A stretch of DNA of 64,000 bases from Galdieria sulphuraria. Taxonomy: Eukaryota > Rhodophyta > Bangiophyceae > Galdieriales > Galdieriaceae. Below, in pieces: positions 32,264 through 44,695 of the stretch. The notes below the pieces were generated by a model. The model made no database searches and was not told the origin of the DNA. It saw only the letters and a program-made list of their open reading frames with translations. The stretch's first letter is position 1; the number at the start of each line of letters is the position of its first letter. Made by a program: the position numbers and the translations under genes. The stretch lies in contig NW_005178472.1 of NCBI RefSeq assembly GCF_000341285.1, positions 62,001 through 126,000 on the forward strand. Direction: 5' to 3'.

Positions 32264-33853
32264 TTATGAGTCATACAAATGCATCATATCTTCGAAAGTT
32301 TCTCTTCGGCGAATGTACTTCCATTGTTTTCCATCCACCAAAATCTCTGCAGGCTTTAATCTCATGTTGTAGTTTGATGCCATCGCATAACAATATGCTC
32401 CAGTATCCATTATGGCTATTCCACTTCCTTCCTCTGGTCTTGGAAGCATTCTGTCCTTTCCTAAAAAGTCAGCAGATTCACAAATAGGGCCAACCACATC
32501 AAACTTCGACAACTCGTTTGAATTCGGAGTAATCAATCCTATCCAATGAAACGCATCATAAAGACTTGGACGAATAACTTCCGCCATAGAACCATCAACA
32601 ACAATAAATTCTTTGTTACCATTACTCTTCACACCAATCACTCTACTTATCAACATTCCAGTGTTTCCTAATCAGCCAGTTGGAAAAGTGAATACAATCA
32701 TCTCCATTCAAAAACAACACTAACCTACAATAGAGCGACCTGGTTCAATTATCAATGTCAATTGGGCCTCTTTCACTTTTTCGCGAATGCTACCAACGAG
32801 TTCTTCTGGAGTCGGTATGGAATGTCCCTGTCGTTCGTAGTCGATTCCAAGTCCTCCACCAATATTCAAATATTGCAAACCATGGAAACCTGCATTCCGA
32901 ATGATGGAAACAAAGTCCAGCATGATAGTTGCTGCATCCTTGAATATCTTCACTTGACGAATCGTCGACCCCAAGTGACAATGTACCCCAACCAAATCAA
33001 GATAACTTTGTTCTTGCTTGATGCGATTCAGAAACCATTCAAGATGAGTATTACGTATACCAAATTTGGAATTAGCTAGACCAGTTGATATATAAGGATG
33101 TACCTGAGGATCAATATCGGGATTGATGCGAATTAAAATACGCGCCCGCTTTCCAACTTGTTTACTAGACAGTATTATATGCTCTAAATCAAACTCAGAA
33201 TCTACGTTGATCAAACACTCCTTCGTCACAGCTACGGAAATCTCACTGATAGTCTTTCCGTTTCCGTTGAGAACAGTCTTGTGCAAGTCAAAACCTGCCT
33301 TCTCTGCGAGCATCAGTTCGCCTCCAGACACCAACACAGCACCCGAACCTCGACTTGCAAGGATCCGAAGCAAACTCAAATTGTTATTAGCTTTTATGGC
33401 ATAACCGATGATGGCATCCATTCCTTTAGTTGCGTTCAAGTATGACTCGAAGTTACTCACTAACTGTGATTTACTATAGAGAAAGAAAGGAGAGGTTCCT
33501 ACATTTTCTAAAATATCCGCGACTTTTAACTCTTCACACCATAAAAAGCCGTGTTTATCATATCCAATATAGGACTTGTGAGTTCCAGCTTCCGAAAGTT
33601 GAACGGCCATGCTCGCCTTCAACCAGGAGCCAAGTTTCTGGTTCCTTCGAACTGGCAGTGTTGCTTGATGAACTCTTGTTTTAGAAACCGAGAAATACCC
33701 AACTTTTGAATCTTTCTGGAAGTGAGTATGGCTGGAAACGTGACCTTGTCTATGGAAATGACAAGGCGGTACAAAGACAAACATCCCCCCTCTTCCAATA
33801 AAAATGCAATCAAGTCGATTGTGTCTTAAAGCTCTATGACGTTGGCTAGTCAT
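32264..33853 (-). CDS. lysA: Diaminopimelate decarboxylase, plastid-targeted
   Basis: The enzyme decarboxylates meso-diaminopimelate to lysine with pyridoxal phosphate, in the plastid. A leader of ~90 residues precedes the barrel. Key motifs are IIGYAIKANNNLSLLRIL with the PLP lysine, GVHCHLGSTI, YLNIGGGLGIDY, and LIIEPGRSIVG spliced to NTGML across an intron near 32662-32709. CESADFLGKDR supplies the Cys from the partner subunit and DTGAYCYAMASNYN the PLP-contact Tyr. The frame opens with MTSQRHRALRH at 33853. A second Met at 33784 starts MFVFVPPCHFHRQG, which looks more like a red-algal transit peptide start, so the true start may be there. The gene is head to head with TIP41. Confidence 0.93.
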
Positions 33854-34736
33854 GAAGTGCACCAAACGCCACCCTACTATTTATATAGTGAAGGAAAAGG
33901 AATTGAAATTGACAAGTGGTCAATAGAAGTTACTGAAGGCCCCATCTTGAGTAGTAATGAAGTAGAAAGCTGGCAGTCACGACTTTCACTGAAACTTCCA
34001 ACTATGGTATTTGGCCGAAACACTCTTTCCTTTCTTTGGAACGGAGAATGCAAGTTTTATTTTTCTGCTTTTGATGGTTTGCAAACAGTTAGTCACGAGA
34101 GTCCTTCATTGCGTGTTAAACCGGCAGTTTTTTGGGAGGACAAACAATCAACATTGGACAGTCCACACGCTAACTACGACTGGACGTACAGTACAAACTA
34201 CGGTGGAACTTGGCTTATGCAAGGGGAGGAAACGGCGTTATCTGCGTCCCAGTCGCTTCTTGATTGGTCCCTGTTGAGAAGAGAAGACATCCCTCTCTTG
34301 TTCTTCAAAGAGTTGCCCTTATACGAAGACGAGCTAGACGACCAAGGAGTGTCTTCGTTGTCAGTTCGTTTGGTAGGTTTTACAACTTTTCACTATATTG
34401 TTTTGAATTGGTTGTTCAGAGAGTAATGTCCTCATTTTTCTATGTGTTATGTCGCTTTTGGTTAAGAGTTGATAATGTCCATTTTCGGCTTTGTGATACT
34501 CGCATTTATCATTGCTGGAAAACAAATGTCGTGATTGGGGAGTATTCAGAACAAGAAGCTACCTTTGAACATGTTGCAGAGGTATGAAAATGTTGCTTTA
34601 GTTTGGCATTTCCTAATTATGATGATTCTCATCAAAACAGATGGGTGTGGATAGTAGATGGTTCACCAATTCGGACTTTATGCAAAAAGTATTGCCTGTT
34701 ACCAGAAAGTCTGCCAATCGTTATTATCTGACCTAA
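33836..34736 (+). CDS. TIP41: TIP41-like protein, TOR pathway PP2A regulator
   Basis: Exons 33836-34372, 34420-34581 and 34641-34736 join in frame to 264 residues. Conserved blocks are GIEIDKWSIEVTEGPILSS, LPTMVFGRNTLSF, FSAFDGLQTV, YDWTYSTNYGGTW, REDIPLLFFKELPLYEDEL, then DQGVSSLSVRLRVMSSFFYV, LCRFWLRVDNVHFRLCDTRI and YH. TIP41 proteins bind the phosphatase partner TAP42/alpha4 or PP2A-type catalytic subunits and tie TOR signalling to dephosphorylation. The ATG lies inside the longest reading of the divergent LysA gene, so the two promoters must overlap transcribed DNA. Confidence 0.93.
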
Positions 34737-34858
34737 AGTACAAAAAGCCCGAAATATTTATTGAATTTCCATAACTTTCGAAATGGCAAAATAAAATGCT
34801 TATAAACTAACATCAAGGCAGATGAAATCTGCTCCATCATAAAAAGCACAAACAAAAC

Positions 34859-36244
34859 TCATTGAAGTTTCTCAACTAACTTCGCATAACGAATATGAGC
34901 CATCAAATTCCTTGCAGCCTTACTATGACGATATACTTCTCCATTAAATGCTCGACTGGCATCTCGACCGTTCCAAAACTCTAATATCTTTCTACCACCA
35001 GGATGACTGGGCAGAAAATCTGTCACATTGTATACAAGTCCATCAATAATGATAAGATACAAACCCTTCTCCACCTGGGTTTCAACGTCTTCCCATGTCA
35101 TCTCTGGGAGACTTTCGATTGGCTTGCCCCAATCCAATTGCTTCATTTGTCTTTCGAGATTCTGCTGTTCAACTTGCAATCTTGCTTTCTTGACTTCGTT
35201 CTTCGAAAAACGAACCAAGCGCTTCACCAAGCCAAACCAGCTCAAGAAACGTAAAGTCCACTTGGTTGGATCAAAATGATACCACATCACACCATTGCGA
35301 TAGTCATGAGGAAACTCATGGTGATAGTTATGATAGCCTTCACCAAATGAAAACAGTGCAGTAACAATGGAGTCATAAGAAGAATGTTCGGTTGAATAGG
35401 TTTGTGAACCGAATGTATGCGCCATTGAATTAATAAAAAATGTGGCCTGATGAACAAAAAACATTCTTCCAAAACAAGCATATACTAGGGCTCCCCAAGC
35501 ATCTCCCCAGCCAAGATAGGCAACCACTGTAGGTAAAACAAATCCAAACGTTAGCGCTATAGGGAGATAGTACTTGTGCTGAAACCTTAGCAGCCTATTT
35601 GAATTTAAATCTGAAATATCGACACGTCCGGCCCTTCTCACATCCTGTTTTAGCACCATCCAACCTAGATGAGCATACCAAAAACCTTTATGAACTGCAT
35701 AGGGATCCTAGACTACGATTCAGTCCTCTTGAAGTGAAGAAGTGCTAAAGGTAAACAGTACCTTGTCGGAATCCACGTAACGGTGGTGGGCTCTGTGATT
35801 CCTAGCCCACCATCTTGCAGACCCTTCAAATGCCGCTGCACCCCATAAAGCAAGAACCACCTCAACCGGCCAAGTTGCTCTATATGAACGATGGGCCCAA
35901 AGGCGGTGGTAGCCACCAGTAATCCCGAGACCGGTTAAATAATATTGAACAGCAAAAAGAACAGCAGTTTGCCAACGCAACTTAACAAACGGAATACCAA
36001 GACACAAACAAATAAGCGGAGTAAAAATAATGGCAGTGGACAACCAGTTGATTCTCTTGTGCCAAGGAAGCAGCTTTAACTCCTGGTCCGTCATATATTT
36101 TGACTTTTTGACTTTTTCAAAAACGACCCCTCTATCCTTATCATATTCAAGGTCCTCACTTGCCTTTTGTGGTTCTGGAAGTATGTCAGGAAGCACAGTG
36201 CCCGACTTCAAAGAAGTCTCACTTTGAACTTGCATTGAGCTCAT
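34859..36244 (-). CDS. Acyl-CoA delta-9 desaturase fused to cytochrome b5
   Basis: Two exons joined across an intron near 35712-35765 give about 450 residues. The three His boxes of membrane desaturases are present: HRLWAHR (~113), HRAHHRY (~150) and EGYHNYHHEF (~290), with hydrophobic segments between them. The C-terminus carries a cytochrome b5 domain with the haem motif FLPSHPGGRKILEFW (~400). This order, desaturase then b5, is that of yeast OLE1 and differs from animal SCD, which lacks b5. The enzyme introduces a double bond in stearoyl- or palmitoyl-CoA at the ER. Regiospecificity is inferred from the family. Confidence 0.93.
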
Positions 36245-36753
36245 TGCTCAACAATCCAATTATCCACCAGTAAATAATCTTTGGCCGAGAAAAGGAAACC
36301 GTGTTCAAAATGTTGGAAAAATCTCCAATGGGCATTTTTCTCGTGTCAATTTCCACGAGCGCCTTTCTTAGTCTTTGTAATTGCAGAAGACATTGCCTCA
36401 TTCTCAACAACTAAGGAGAAATCTTTGCACAGTTAAGTGTTTGTAAATATTTATAACTTAGGTAACTCAACATTGCTATATTGGGTTTGATGCAATGCTT
36501 CTTAAGTGCTCAATAAATGCTCCTAATATTGCACGATAATAGGAAGACCCATTTTAACTGGACACTTTGCTACTATTTCACTTACTCTTCTCAACAGTAA
36601 AAACTAACATAGTCCCAATGCTACTTTGGTTGAAGTGTGTTTCCCACTTTTTTGTAGCGGTTTGAGAAATGCATGTGGATTGTATTGCAACTTTGAATTG
36701 TCATCGAGTTGGAGCGCTTAAATAATATTGCTGGTGTTGTATTGCAGTTAAAG
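36245..36753. promoter_or_regulatory. Divergent intergenic region desaturase / THG1
   Basis: This 509-bp stretch lies between two divergent starts. I found no supported gene or repeat; promoters are assumed from position. Confidence 0.35.
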
Positions 36754-37763
36754 ATGGCAAATTCGAAATACGCCTATGTAAAAAGCTTTGAAGTTGAAGA
36801 AAGGATTCTTCCCCAAGTTTGGATCGTAGTGCGACTTGACGGTAGATGTTTTTCAAAGCAGGTTTTAGTTTTTCGTCGTTCTATTTGAGTTACTAAATAG
36901 CAGCAGGTTTGCCGAAGAGCATAAACTACAAAAGCCCAATGACGAACGCTGTCTTCGTTTGATGGAACACAGTGCAAGGAAGGTATGTGTTGAGCAAAGA
37001 ATTGCAGCTTTTCGTGGTTCATTTGGATAGGTATTGGAGTCATTTGACGACTGTTTCCTTGCCTACGGCCAAAGCGATGAATTCAGTTTTGTACTCCGAA
37101 AGCAAACCAACGTATTCAACCGACGAAAGAGGTATGCAAGTTTTAAGTATTGTGATACACGGCGAAATTCCGACGCTTAGCAGCAAGATATTATCCTGTA
37201 TCGTTTCCTTGTTCAGTTCTGCTTTCGTTTTTTATTGGAAAACATTTTTCGAAGATATGGAAATGAAATATCCGGTAAGCCTCGTGAATTTTTCACTGTT
37301 CTTAGACTGACTTTGACAAGCCGTCCTTCGACGGCCGGGTAATCATTTATCCTTCCGAACAAACTTTAAGGGATTATCTAAGTTGGAGACAAGTGGACTG
37401 TCACGTGAATAACCAATACAATACATGTTTTTGGTTGCTTGTACAGAATGGTGCAACTCCGAAGGAAGCTTATGAAACTTTAAAGGTGAGTTTCACCTGT
37501 TGGTCGTTTTGTGTTGATCACAAATAGTTAGTTTCTACTAGGGGACATACTCGGACTTCAAAAATGAGCTTCTTTTTCAAAAGTTTGGTATCAATTATTC
37601 CCATATAGAAGCTCGTTTTCGAAAGGGCTCAACTCTGTTTAAAAAACCTAGACAAGTCGCGATGAAAGGTTCGAAAACCGTTTCTGAAATCTTTCTCACG
37701 CATGAAGATATCATAAGAGATGAATTTTGGAGCAAAAATAAGGATTTGCTGGAAGACCGATGA
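36754..37763 (+). CDS. THG1: tRNA(His) guanylyltransferase
   Basis: THG1 adds the G-1 residue to tRNA-His by 3'-5' polymerisation. The start gives [20 protein letters not shown], a near-perfect family N-terminus, then [11 protein letters not shown] with the first metal Asp. After splicing follow [31 protein letters not shown] with the second metal site, [20 protein letters not shown], a PSFDGRVI block, [19 protein letters not shown] and [20 protein letters not shown]. Six exons are needed. The first intron (36858-36906) only fits as a GC-AG intron, because GT alternatives break the frame. Length is about 270 residues, as usual. Confidence 0.93.
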
Positions 37764-37883
37764 TTCTCAAGAGGAAAGATTTGGCGGGCTGTTCAAATTG
37801 ATCTTCTTTCGTAGCGAGAATTGATTGACGTTTTCAAACGTTCGTTTTTATTCCTTTGTAGGTTACCAAAAAGTTATCCAAAT

Positions 37884-39266
37884 ATGGACCGAGAACAGCA
37901 ACAATTGCTCTTGAAGCGACTTTCCGACCTTAAAACACCTCAGAAAACAGTGAAACGAATTCTTGATGCCCTTGAAAGCAAAGATAGAATCATAGACTCT
38001 TTGACGACGCGGGCTCAAGTAGCCGACGAATTGCAAAGCCAGTGTGACAGCTTGAAAGCGACAGTGGAAGCGAAAATAAGAGAAAACGAGTTACTTGCAT
38101 GGCAGTTGCAGCAGAAACAAGAACAATTGGCACATTTGGAAAGATTGGTAGAGTTTCTTGAACAACAAACAAGTTGTCGCACCAAACAGTTATCTGTACA
38201 ACAACGACAACAGAATGCCATTCAACAACATATGGAAGCAAAGCAGAAGCAGCAAAATGAGGATTGGATCAGTTGTGTAGCTGAACTCAAGTACGAGCTC
38301 GCAGCCGCTAAAGCCGAATGTATCTCGGTAGAATTGAGGAACAGTGAACTTGAAGAACAAATTCATTTGTTATCTGAAGATAAGGCTCATGTTATGCAAT
38401 ATTATGAAGAAAGGTTGAAACAAATGAATGAAGATCTAAAGCAAGAACAAAACAGAAGTAAAAGTCAACTGGTTGAGTTTCAAAAACGACTTGAAGAACT
38501 GGAAAATTGCAAGAGTCTGGAAAACACTATTGGAAGTCTTTCAAAAGATGTAGACAAGTCCACGATTCGCCAGTCACCCAGACGAAATATGCCACAGTCA
38601 TCTAACCATTCTCTAGCAATATGCAATTCAAGTCGTGAAAAGAATTTGCAACTGGAAAGCACGTGTTCATCTTTGCAACCTGTAGAGTCGTCGGAAGATA
38701 CTGAAACAGTTTTAAGAGAGATAGAGCATTCCAAGACGAAGAGAAAGAGTAAGAAAGCATTAAAATGTGGTCAAATATCATCGCCCTTGAGTGCAGAAGT
38801 TTCATCTTATCTTGTGGAGGAGACAGAACAGCATAGAGTGGAGATGATGGATGCTCATTTAGATGGTTTCAAAGAGAACCAAGGAAACGTACACAATATA
38901 TCGCAGACGGTTGAAGACGCTCCTGTTTTACCAACGAAGAAATATAAGGAAGATCATAAGAAAAGAAGGGTTAATCGAAAAGTGAAAGGTACCCATCCCA
39001 AGTCATATGAGGCAGCAGAGTCTGACTCAGATAAAGTTCAAACCAAACGAAAGAAAAAGATGGCATCAGAGAAAGACAAAAAGTCAGCAGCTTCGACCAA
39101 AGATGCTTCATTCGGACTTTATTCAGTAAGAAATGATATTTCATCTGGCGACTCTTGGCAAGGTCCCTCTTATCCCAACTCTGCATTGTCTTCATTACAA
39201 ATTCCTCAACTGGCGTTTTCGATGACAAAAGATGGAAAAGTTGTGTTTGATGCCTTTAAGCCTTGA
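37884..39266 (+). CDS. Coiled-coil protein of unknown function
   Basis: This 460-residue frame has no introns. Residues 1-210 have long heptad patterns rich in Gln, Glu and Leu (for example WQLQQKQEQLAHLERLVEFL), predicting an extended coiled coil. Residues 230-430 are polar and Lys/Ser rich with several basic clusters (KTKRKSKK, KKRRVNRKVKG, KRKKKM) that could be nuclear signals. The end LQIPQLAFSMTKDGKVVFDAF is more ordered. I do not recognise a family. The ATG at 37884 is the first in frame; the open frame extends upstream only to a TTG. Confidence 0.75.
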   Translation: MDREQQQLLLKRLSDLKTPQKTVKRILDALESKDRIIDSLTTRAQVADELQSQCDSLKATVEAKIRENELLAWQLQQKQEQLAHLERLVEFLEQQTSCRTKQLSVQQRQQNAIQQHMEAKQKQQNEDWISCVAELKYELAAAKAECISVELRNSELEEQIHLLSEDKAHVMQYYEERLKQMNEDLKQEQNRSKSQLVEFQKRLEELENCKSLENTIGSLSKDVDKSTIRQSPRRNMPQSSNHSLAICNSSREKNLQLESTCSSLQPVESSEDTETVLREIEHSKTKRKSKKALKCGQISSPLSAEVSSYLVEETEQHRVEMMDAHLDGFKENQGNVHNISQTVEDAPVLPTKKYKEDHKKRRVNRKVKGTHPKSYEAAESDSDKVQTKRKKKMASEKDKKSAASTKDASFGLYSVRNDISSGDSWQGPSYPNSALSSLQIPQLAFSMTKDGKVVFDAFKP

Positions 39267-39340
39267 TAATATTATTCAATCCACAATGAGTATCATTTAT
39301 TTCTTGAAAAAGTTCACTTCATGGGTTTGTTGCAAGATAT

Positions 39341-42300
39341 TTAAGTTGCCTTTTTATCTTTAGCCAGACGTTTCAAATGGCGGCCTGTTGCTGTGCCAGT
39401 ACTTTCTACCATGGAATGAAATAGAGTATAAGGGTCTTCCAGCAATCTTGCAGGAGTATCAAATTCGACAATCTGTCCCTTATCAAATACTATAACTCTA
39501 TCAAATGTAATAATATCTTCCAGGCGATGTGCAATAGAGAGGACAGTCAATTCTGCAAACTCATCTCGAAGCATGGATTGAATCATTGCATCGGTTTGAA
39601 AATCCACTGCTGCAGTAGCTTCATCCATTAACAATATTTTGGAACGTCTCAATAAGGCTCTCGCGACACAAATCAGCTGCCTTTGTCCGGCAGAAAAGTT
39701 ACTTCCGTCTTCTGAAACTTCAGTATCTAAACCCAACGGTAAATTTGCAATGGTTTCTTTCATATGTACTCGTCGAAGTGCTTCCCACAAGTCAGCGTCC
39801 GAAAAATATCCAAAAGGATCCATATTACTACGAATAGTTCCTTTGAATAAAACAGGTTCTTGTGCAATAACTGCAAGTCGACTCCTTAAATCATACAACC
39901 CAATGGTTGCAATATCTATTCCATCGATCATGATTCGACCTCCATTTGGCTCTACTAGACGCAATAAGACTGAGAAGAACGAAGATTTGCCTGCCCCTGT
40001 CCGACCAACAATGCCAACCTAACAAACTGTAAGCTTTCATTGGATAAAGTTATTGGATTACCTTTTCCCTTGGTCGGATGCGACAGCTGATACCTTTAAG
40101 GACTGGAGGGTCGTTCTCCGAATATCGGACCACCAAATTGTCAACCACAATAGCTCCTTCACTAGGCCAATACGGAGGCGGTCGAGAAGAATGAATAACT
40201 GGCAAAGCTTCGGAAGGAATATCGACAAACTGTAACTGCCTCTGCACTGCAATCATTTGTCCTTCTAGAGCTGCAAATTGTCGAACATTCCAAGTGAGAA
40301 TTCCTAAGCAAATATCACTTTGAACAAATACATCAGAGATACTTGTGTTCTTACCTGTAATAGACAGTGCATAAGAAAGAGACAAACCAACCAGCGCAGG
40401 ACTAATTTTGGCAGCATCTGCTACAGCAAAAACTGCAGAGAGAAATAATACCGAAGTCCCTAAAAAGTTCAACCGAACTTCTAACCATTTTTCTGCAACT
40501 CCCGTACAAAACAATGCACGAAAACGTCTATCTATACGACTCGATAATTCCTTACGAAATCGTTCCTGAGCATCATAAGCTCTGACCGTTGCTGCACCAT
40601 CCAAAGATTCCGTGAAATGAGAATACACAAATGAGCGAGCAACTGCTTCCAATCTCGTCAGTTCTCGAAAAGTATGTCGATAATAATTTTGAATAGGATA
40701 ATACAATAGTAATAAGACAATCAGAGAAATCACTATAGGCGGTGTACTGAATGCTATTAAAAGAAATATAAAGGCAAGTTGAAAGACCGACTTGGCAAAT
40801 TCTGCCAATGAAAATGGCAGCATTGTATCGACAACTTCTTGGTCCTTGGAAAATCGATTCACTATTCTACCCACTGGAGTTGTATCAAAGAATCTTTGTG
40901 GTGCTCGAATAATAGATGAAAATAATTTCGCATGTAGCTCCCGCGCGGATCGAAGACCTCCCAAAGCAACTCCAACATTTCTCCCCAATACAACGACAGC
41001 ATTGATGAAAGCAATCAGAATGTATATCGACATATAAAACTTCATTCCAGGATCGGGCTGAATTCTCCCACTAAACCAAATGCCCATCCACCAGTCTGTA
41101 GCCATCATCGACAATACATCAAAGCCAAAACCAAAGACTAGAGCACACAATACCAACTTGCCTCCATAAGCCAACAAATATGTCAAATAAACCGTTGAAG
41201 GAATACTACCAGAATGTCTTTCTTCTTCTTGAAACAAGTTGGAAGGTTTTGCCTCTTCCTCAGTTTCGATTTCATCCTTTTCTTCCAAGTTGACAATTTC
41301 TCCATTTTCATGATTCCATTGTTGCGCATCTTCCACAAGACTGTCTTCACGTCCACCACTAAAATAACTTTCGAGTGCCTCAGAAGCGGAATCCGCATCA
41401 CTTATGTCATCGGATATTAAAAATTTAGCCAACTCCAACTGAGAATCTGCGAATTCTTCTGGAGTGCCTCTCCATATAACATCTCCTGAGTCTAGCAAAA
41501 GCACATAGTCCACTCCAGGTATAAAATTAATCTTAAAGAAAATATGAGTCACAACAGCGATAAATAGCGATACCAACCTGATTCATTGCAATAATGCGGA
41601 CTTTGTTTTTCAAAAAGGAAACGATGCATTCGTCCCAAATATTCGTTGCGACATGTGCGTCTACTGCACTAAGAATATCATCCAAAACATAAATATCTGC
41701 ATCGGCATAAACAGCGCGTGCTATAGAAACTCTCTGTTTTTGACCTCCACTTAGCCCTGCACCTTTAATACCCAACATGGTTTGGTCTCCTGCTGCTAAT
41801 TCCTTTAGGTCCGGTAGTAGAGCTGATACCCTAAGAGCTTCTCTATAACGAGAAGGTTCATATTCACGTCCAAATAAAACATTCTCTCTTATAGTGCCAT
41901 GTTGAATAAAAGGATTTTGTGCTGCATAAGCAATTCGGCCACATACTAAAGCATTTCCTTGCAACTGTGCCAGTTCCCCAAGTATGGACATGAGCACAGA
42001 TGTCTTTCCGGATCCTACCGAACCAATAACAGCAACCAATGAACCATTTTCTACTCGCATGGTGATATCTCGAATGGCTATCAGGTCATTCTTATCTTCT
42101 GCAACACCATAACTTGCTTTCTTTCGAGGAGAACGAGTCAAAGGTTCAGCTTTCAACAACATTGGAGTCTCCTCTTCTTTCTTGAGACTTGTAGCAACTT
42201 GGGAATCTGAAACATTTCGAAACGTTGTATCATACCATGAAAAACTGCAATGCTCAAACACAACTCCAGAAGAGAATTTCTCTATCCAATCTCGATTCTC

Positions 42301-44236
42301 TTCCGTTATTTGATACGTAAGACCGTCCCGTCCTTTTAACTCTGGTTGGGACATAAATTCTTCAATTCGACGAACTGCAACAGTAGCTTGCATCCAATCA
42401 CCGATGGCACTAGGCAAGTAGTTCAATGGCACTCGACAATTGTTGAATAGAGCCAAAGCTGCAAAAGCTCTACCCACATCCAATACAGGTGACAATAGTG
42501 CATAAACAATGAAACAAGTCACCGATGCCAAAACAGGATTGACAGTAAACATAAACGCATTGACAAAATTCAACGACATATAATTTCTGGCATGCCTCAA
42601 CTCTTCATCTCGAACCAAATTCATTTTCTTTCGAAAGTCTTTTTCCCAAGCATTGATTTTGATGATTTTGATAGCCTGCAATATTTCGGTAACTAACCGA
42701 ACCCGTTCGTCCGTATTATGTAATAACTGATGCCGCATATCCCCTAGTTTCTTTACTACAAAGGAATTGATCGGAATCATAGTGAGAATGACTGCGAATC
42801 CAGCGGCAGTTGCCAACCATCCAACTTCAAATACTAAAAATCCTATGGAAACCAATACTTTCAAAGGCGCATCCCAAAGATCAAAGAAATGGGCGTAAAA
42901 GGCAACTTTTTCTGCATCTGAAGAAACCAAAGTCATGATATGACCTGAAGTCATTCTCATTCGGGATTCATTACTCAGTCGCAATCCTTTTTGATAAATC
43001 ATACCTCCCAGTCCACCTGTTACACACATGTAGAGCTTTTGAACGATAAAATTTCCTTGTTGTGCTGCCAAACAACTTATCATCGTAATAAGAAATATAA
43101 GAAACGCATATAGAAAGCCCAATACTTGAGTTTCGGACGACCCTGTTCGTTGAACTAGAGCAACATAAGAAACAATCTTCTGCAACAATACTGGACCAGC
43201 AAACACAGACAAGTCCTCCACAAGTTTTAATAGCGCTGCAGACCAAAACTGTGGCCAAAATGAAAAGTATAAAGCTCCAAGTAAAGCATTTGATTTATCC
43301 ATGCCTCGTTGTTTCCATTTTGATGATAACAACTGCAACACATTTTCGTTTTGTAATGGTTTGGATAGCGTGTATAAATCCTGTGGATTGAGTTGTCTTC
43401 GATATCCAATAAGAAACAAAGGATTGAGCCACGAGAAACTTAATAGTGACATGACACTTGCTGTTTCTTCTGGATTGGCGTTTGGCAGAGCAGCTTGGAA
43501 TCCTCGACGAGGAGCAAAGAGACTAATGAATAGGAGTGTAAAACAAAGTACACAAGATACAGCACTGAAAATGTAATCGACAACTAAGACGGGAGAAATC
43601 GATGCAATAATACGCCAGGTACTCGAGTAGGAAACAGTAGAAACTAGTTTGATGGTTTCCACTGCAGCGTTGATCAAATAGAATAGTGGAAGAAGGAGCG
43701 GAACTCCACCTAGAGAACCTTTCCCACTAAACAAAGCATCAACACGGATCAACTTGTGGCAAAGAGTCCAAGCCAAGAATTGAATTGCGACAGAAAGTGT
43801 CAATAGCCAAGGTGGATATATACCCTTTGGGTGCTCTCCATAAGAGAACAACACGAATAAAACAGCCATAGCTGCTAAAGTGGAAACGATCCACTGTTGA
43901 ATTCTACAAGTGATGGGTAGAAAACCTTTGGCTTCTTCCTTGTCCCAAACATTGTCTTCCACCCAGTACAATCGTAAAGTACCAAATATGAGCAAAAAAA
44001 CTCCAGGTATCATAAGAGAACTAAGTAAAAAGCAAGTCTTAAAACCGATCTGCCGTTTGTAAGGTTTTACTTACCACTCCGATACACAGGGTGAAATCAA
44101 ACGGGAGAGTATAAATGCTTCCTTCAGATAATTGTCAAAAGCAACAACAAACTTCAAAGGTTACCATACATACCCAGTTTCCGTCACATATTCTTTGCTC
44201 GACTTTATTTATAGTCCAATCCCATAAGGTTGCCAT
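39341..44236 (-). CDS. ABC transporter, ABCC (multidrug-resistance-protein) family, full-length
   Basis: About 1,540 residues from six or more exons. The start MATLWDWTINKVEQRI at 44236 is spliced through a small exon (EAFILSRLISPCVSE) to IPGVFLLIFGTLRLYWVE. An N-terminal TMD0-like part is followed by TMD1 and NBD1: Walker A GSVGSGKTS, signature LSGGQKQRVSIARAVYA and Walker B IYVLDDILSAVDAHV, with Asp instead of the catalytic Glu. TMD2 follows, then NBD2 with GRTGAGKSS, FSAGQRQLICVARALL, ILLMDEATAAVD and IAHRLEDI. NBD1 is thus degenerate, as is common in ABCC, and its switch His is Asn (AMNQ). The stretch 40304-40354 is a 51-nt stop-free GT-AG intron that a simple reading would retain. Likely role is export or vacuolar storage of conjugates. 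Confidence 0.93.
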
Positions 44237-44695
44237 GTTGAGTCCAACAGCCTTCAAGACTATACAACCAAAAGACGTGGAATGCTGAGAAGTTGGGGAA
44301 GCTTTTAGAGAAGGAGATTTCACCAAAATACTTTGAATAATGATTGACAAAGGTAGCATTGAAAATTTGTATATGACTTTCTATGCATTTTGTGAGCTAG
44401 AACTATTGTCTCAATAGTAATACCATTCTTCTCCTTGGTTGATATAAATGAAGAAATGGGTTGCATCTAAGAATGAATGAAAGAACAAGATTCGACGACT
44501 TGTTTATTGGATAGCACATTTTGCTAAACGAATCATTGTTGCCCAAATCAAGTTGAGTTTCTGATCCTTTTTTTATAAAAATATTCAAAAACCCACGATA
44601 CATCATCCAAGTTTCTCACTACCTCAATATATAATATATATCCAAGGTCTCCAAAGATTCTCTTTTGCTTTCCAGTCGATACATTGTTACTCTTC
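44237..44695. other. 459-bp intergenic region
   Basis: The region lies upstream of the ABCC gene and downstream of the next minus-strand gene. The open frame continues upstream of the chosen ABCC Met to 44359, so an earlier start or a leader exon is possible. Nothing else is visible. Confidence 0.35.
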
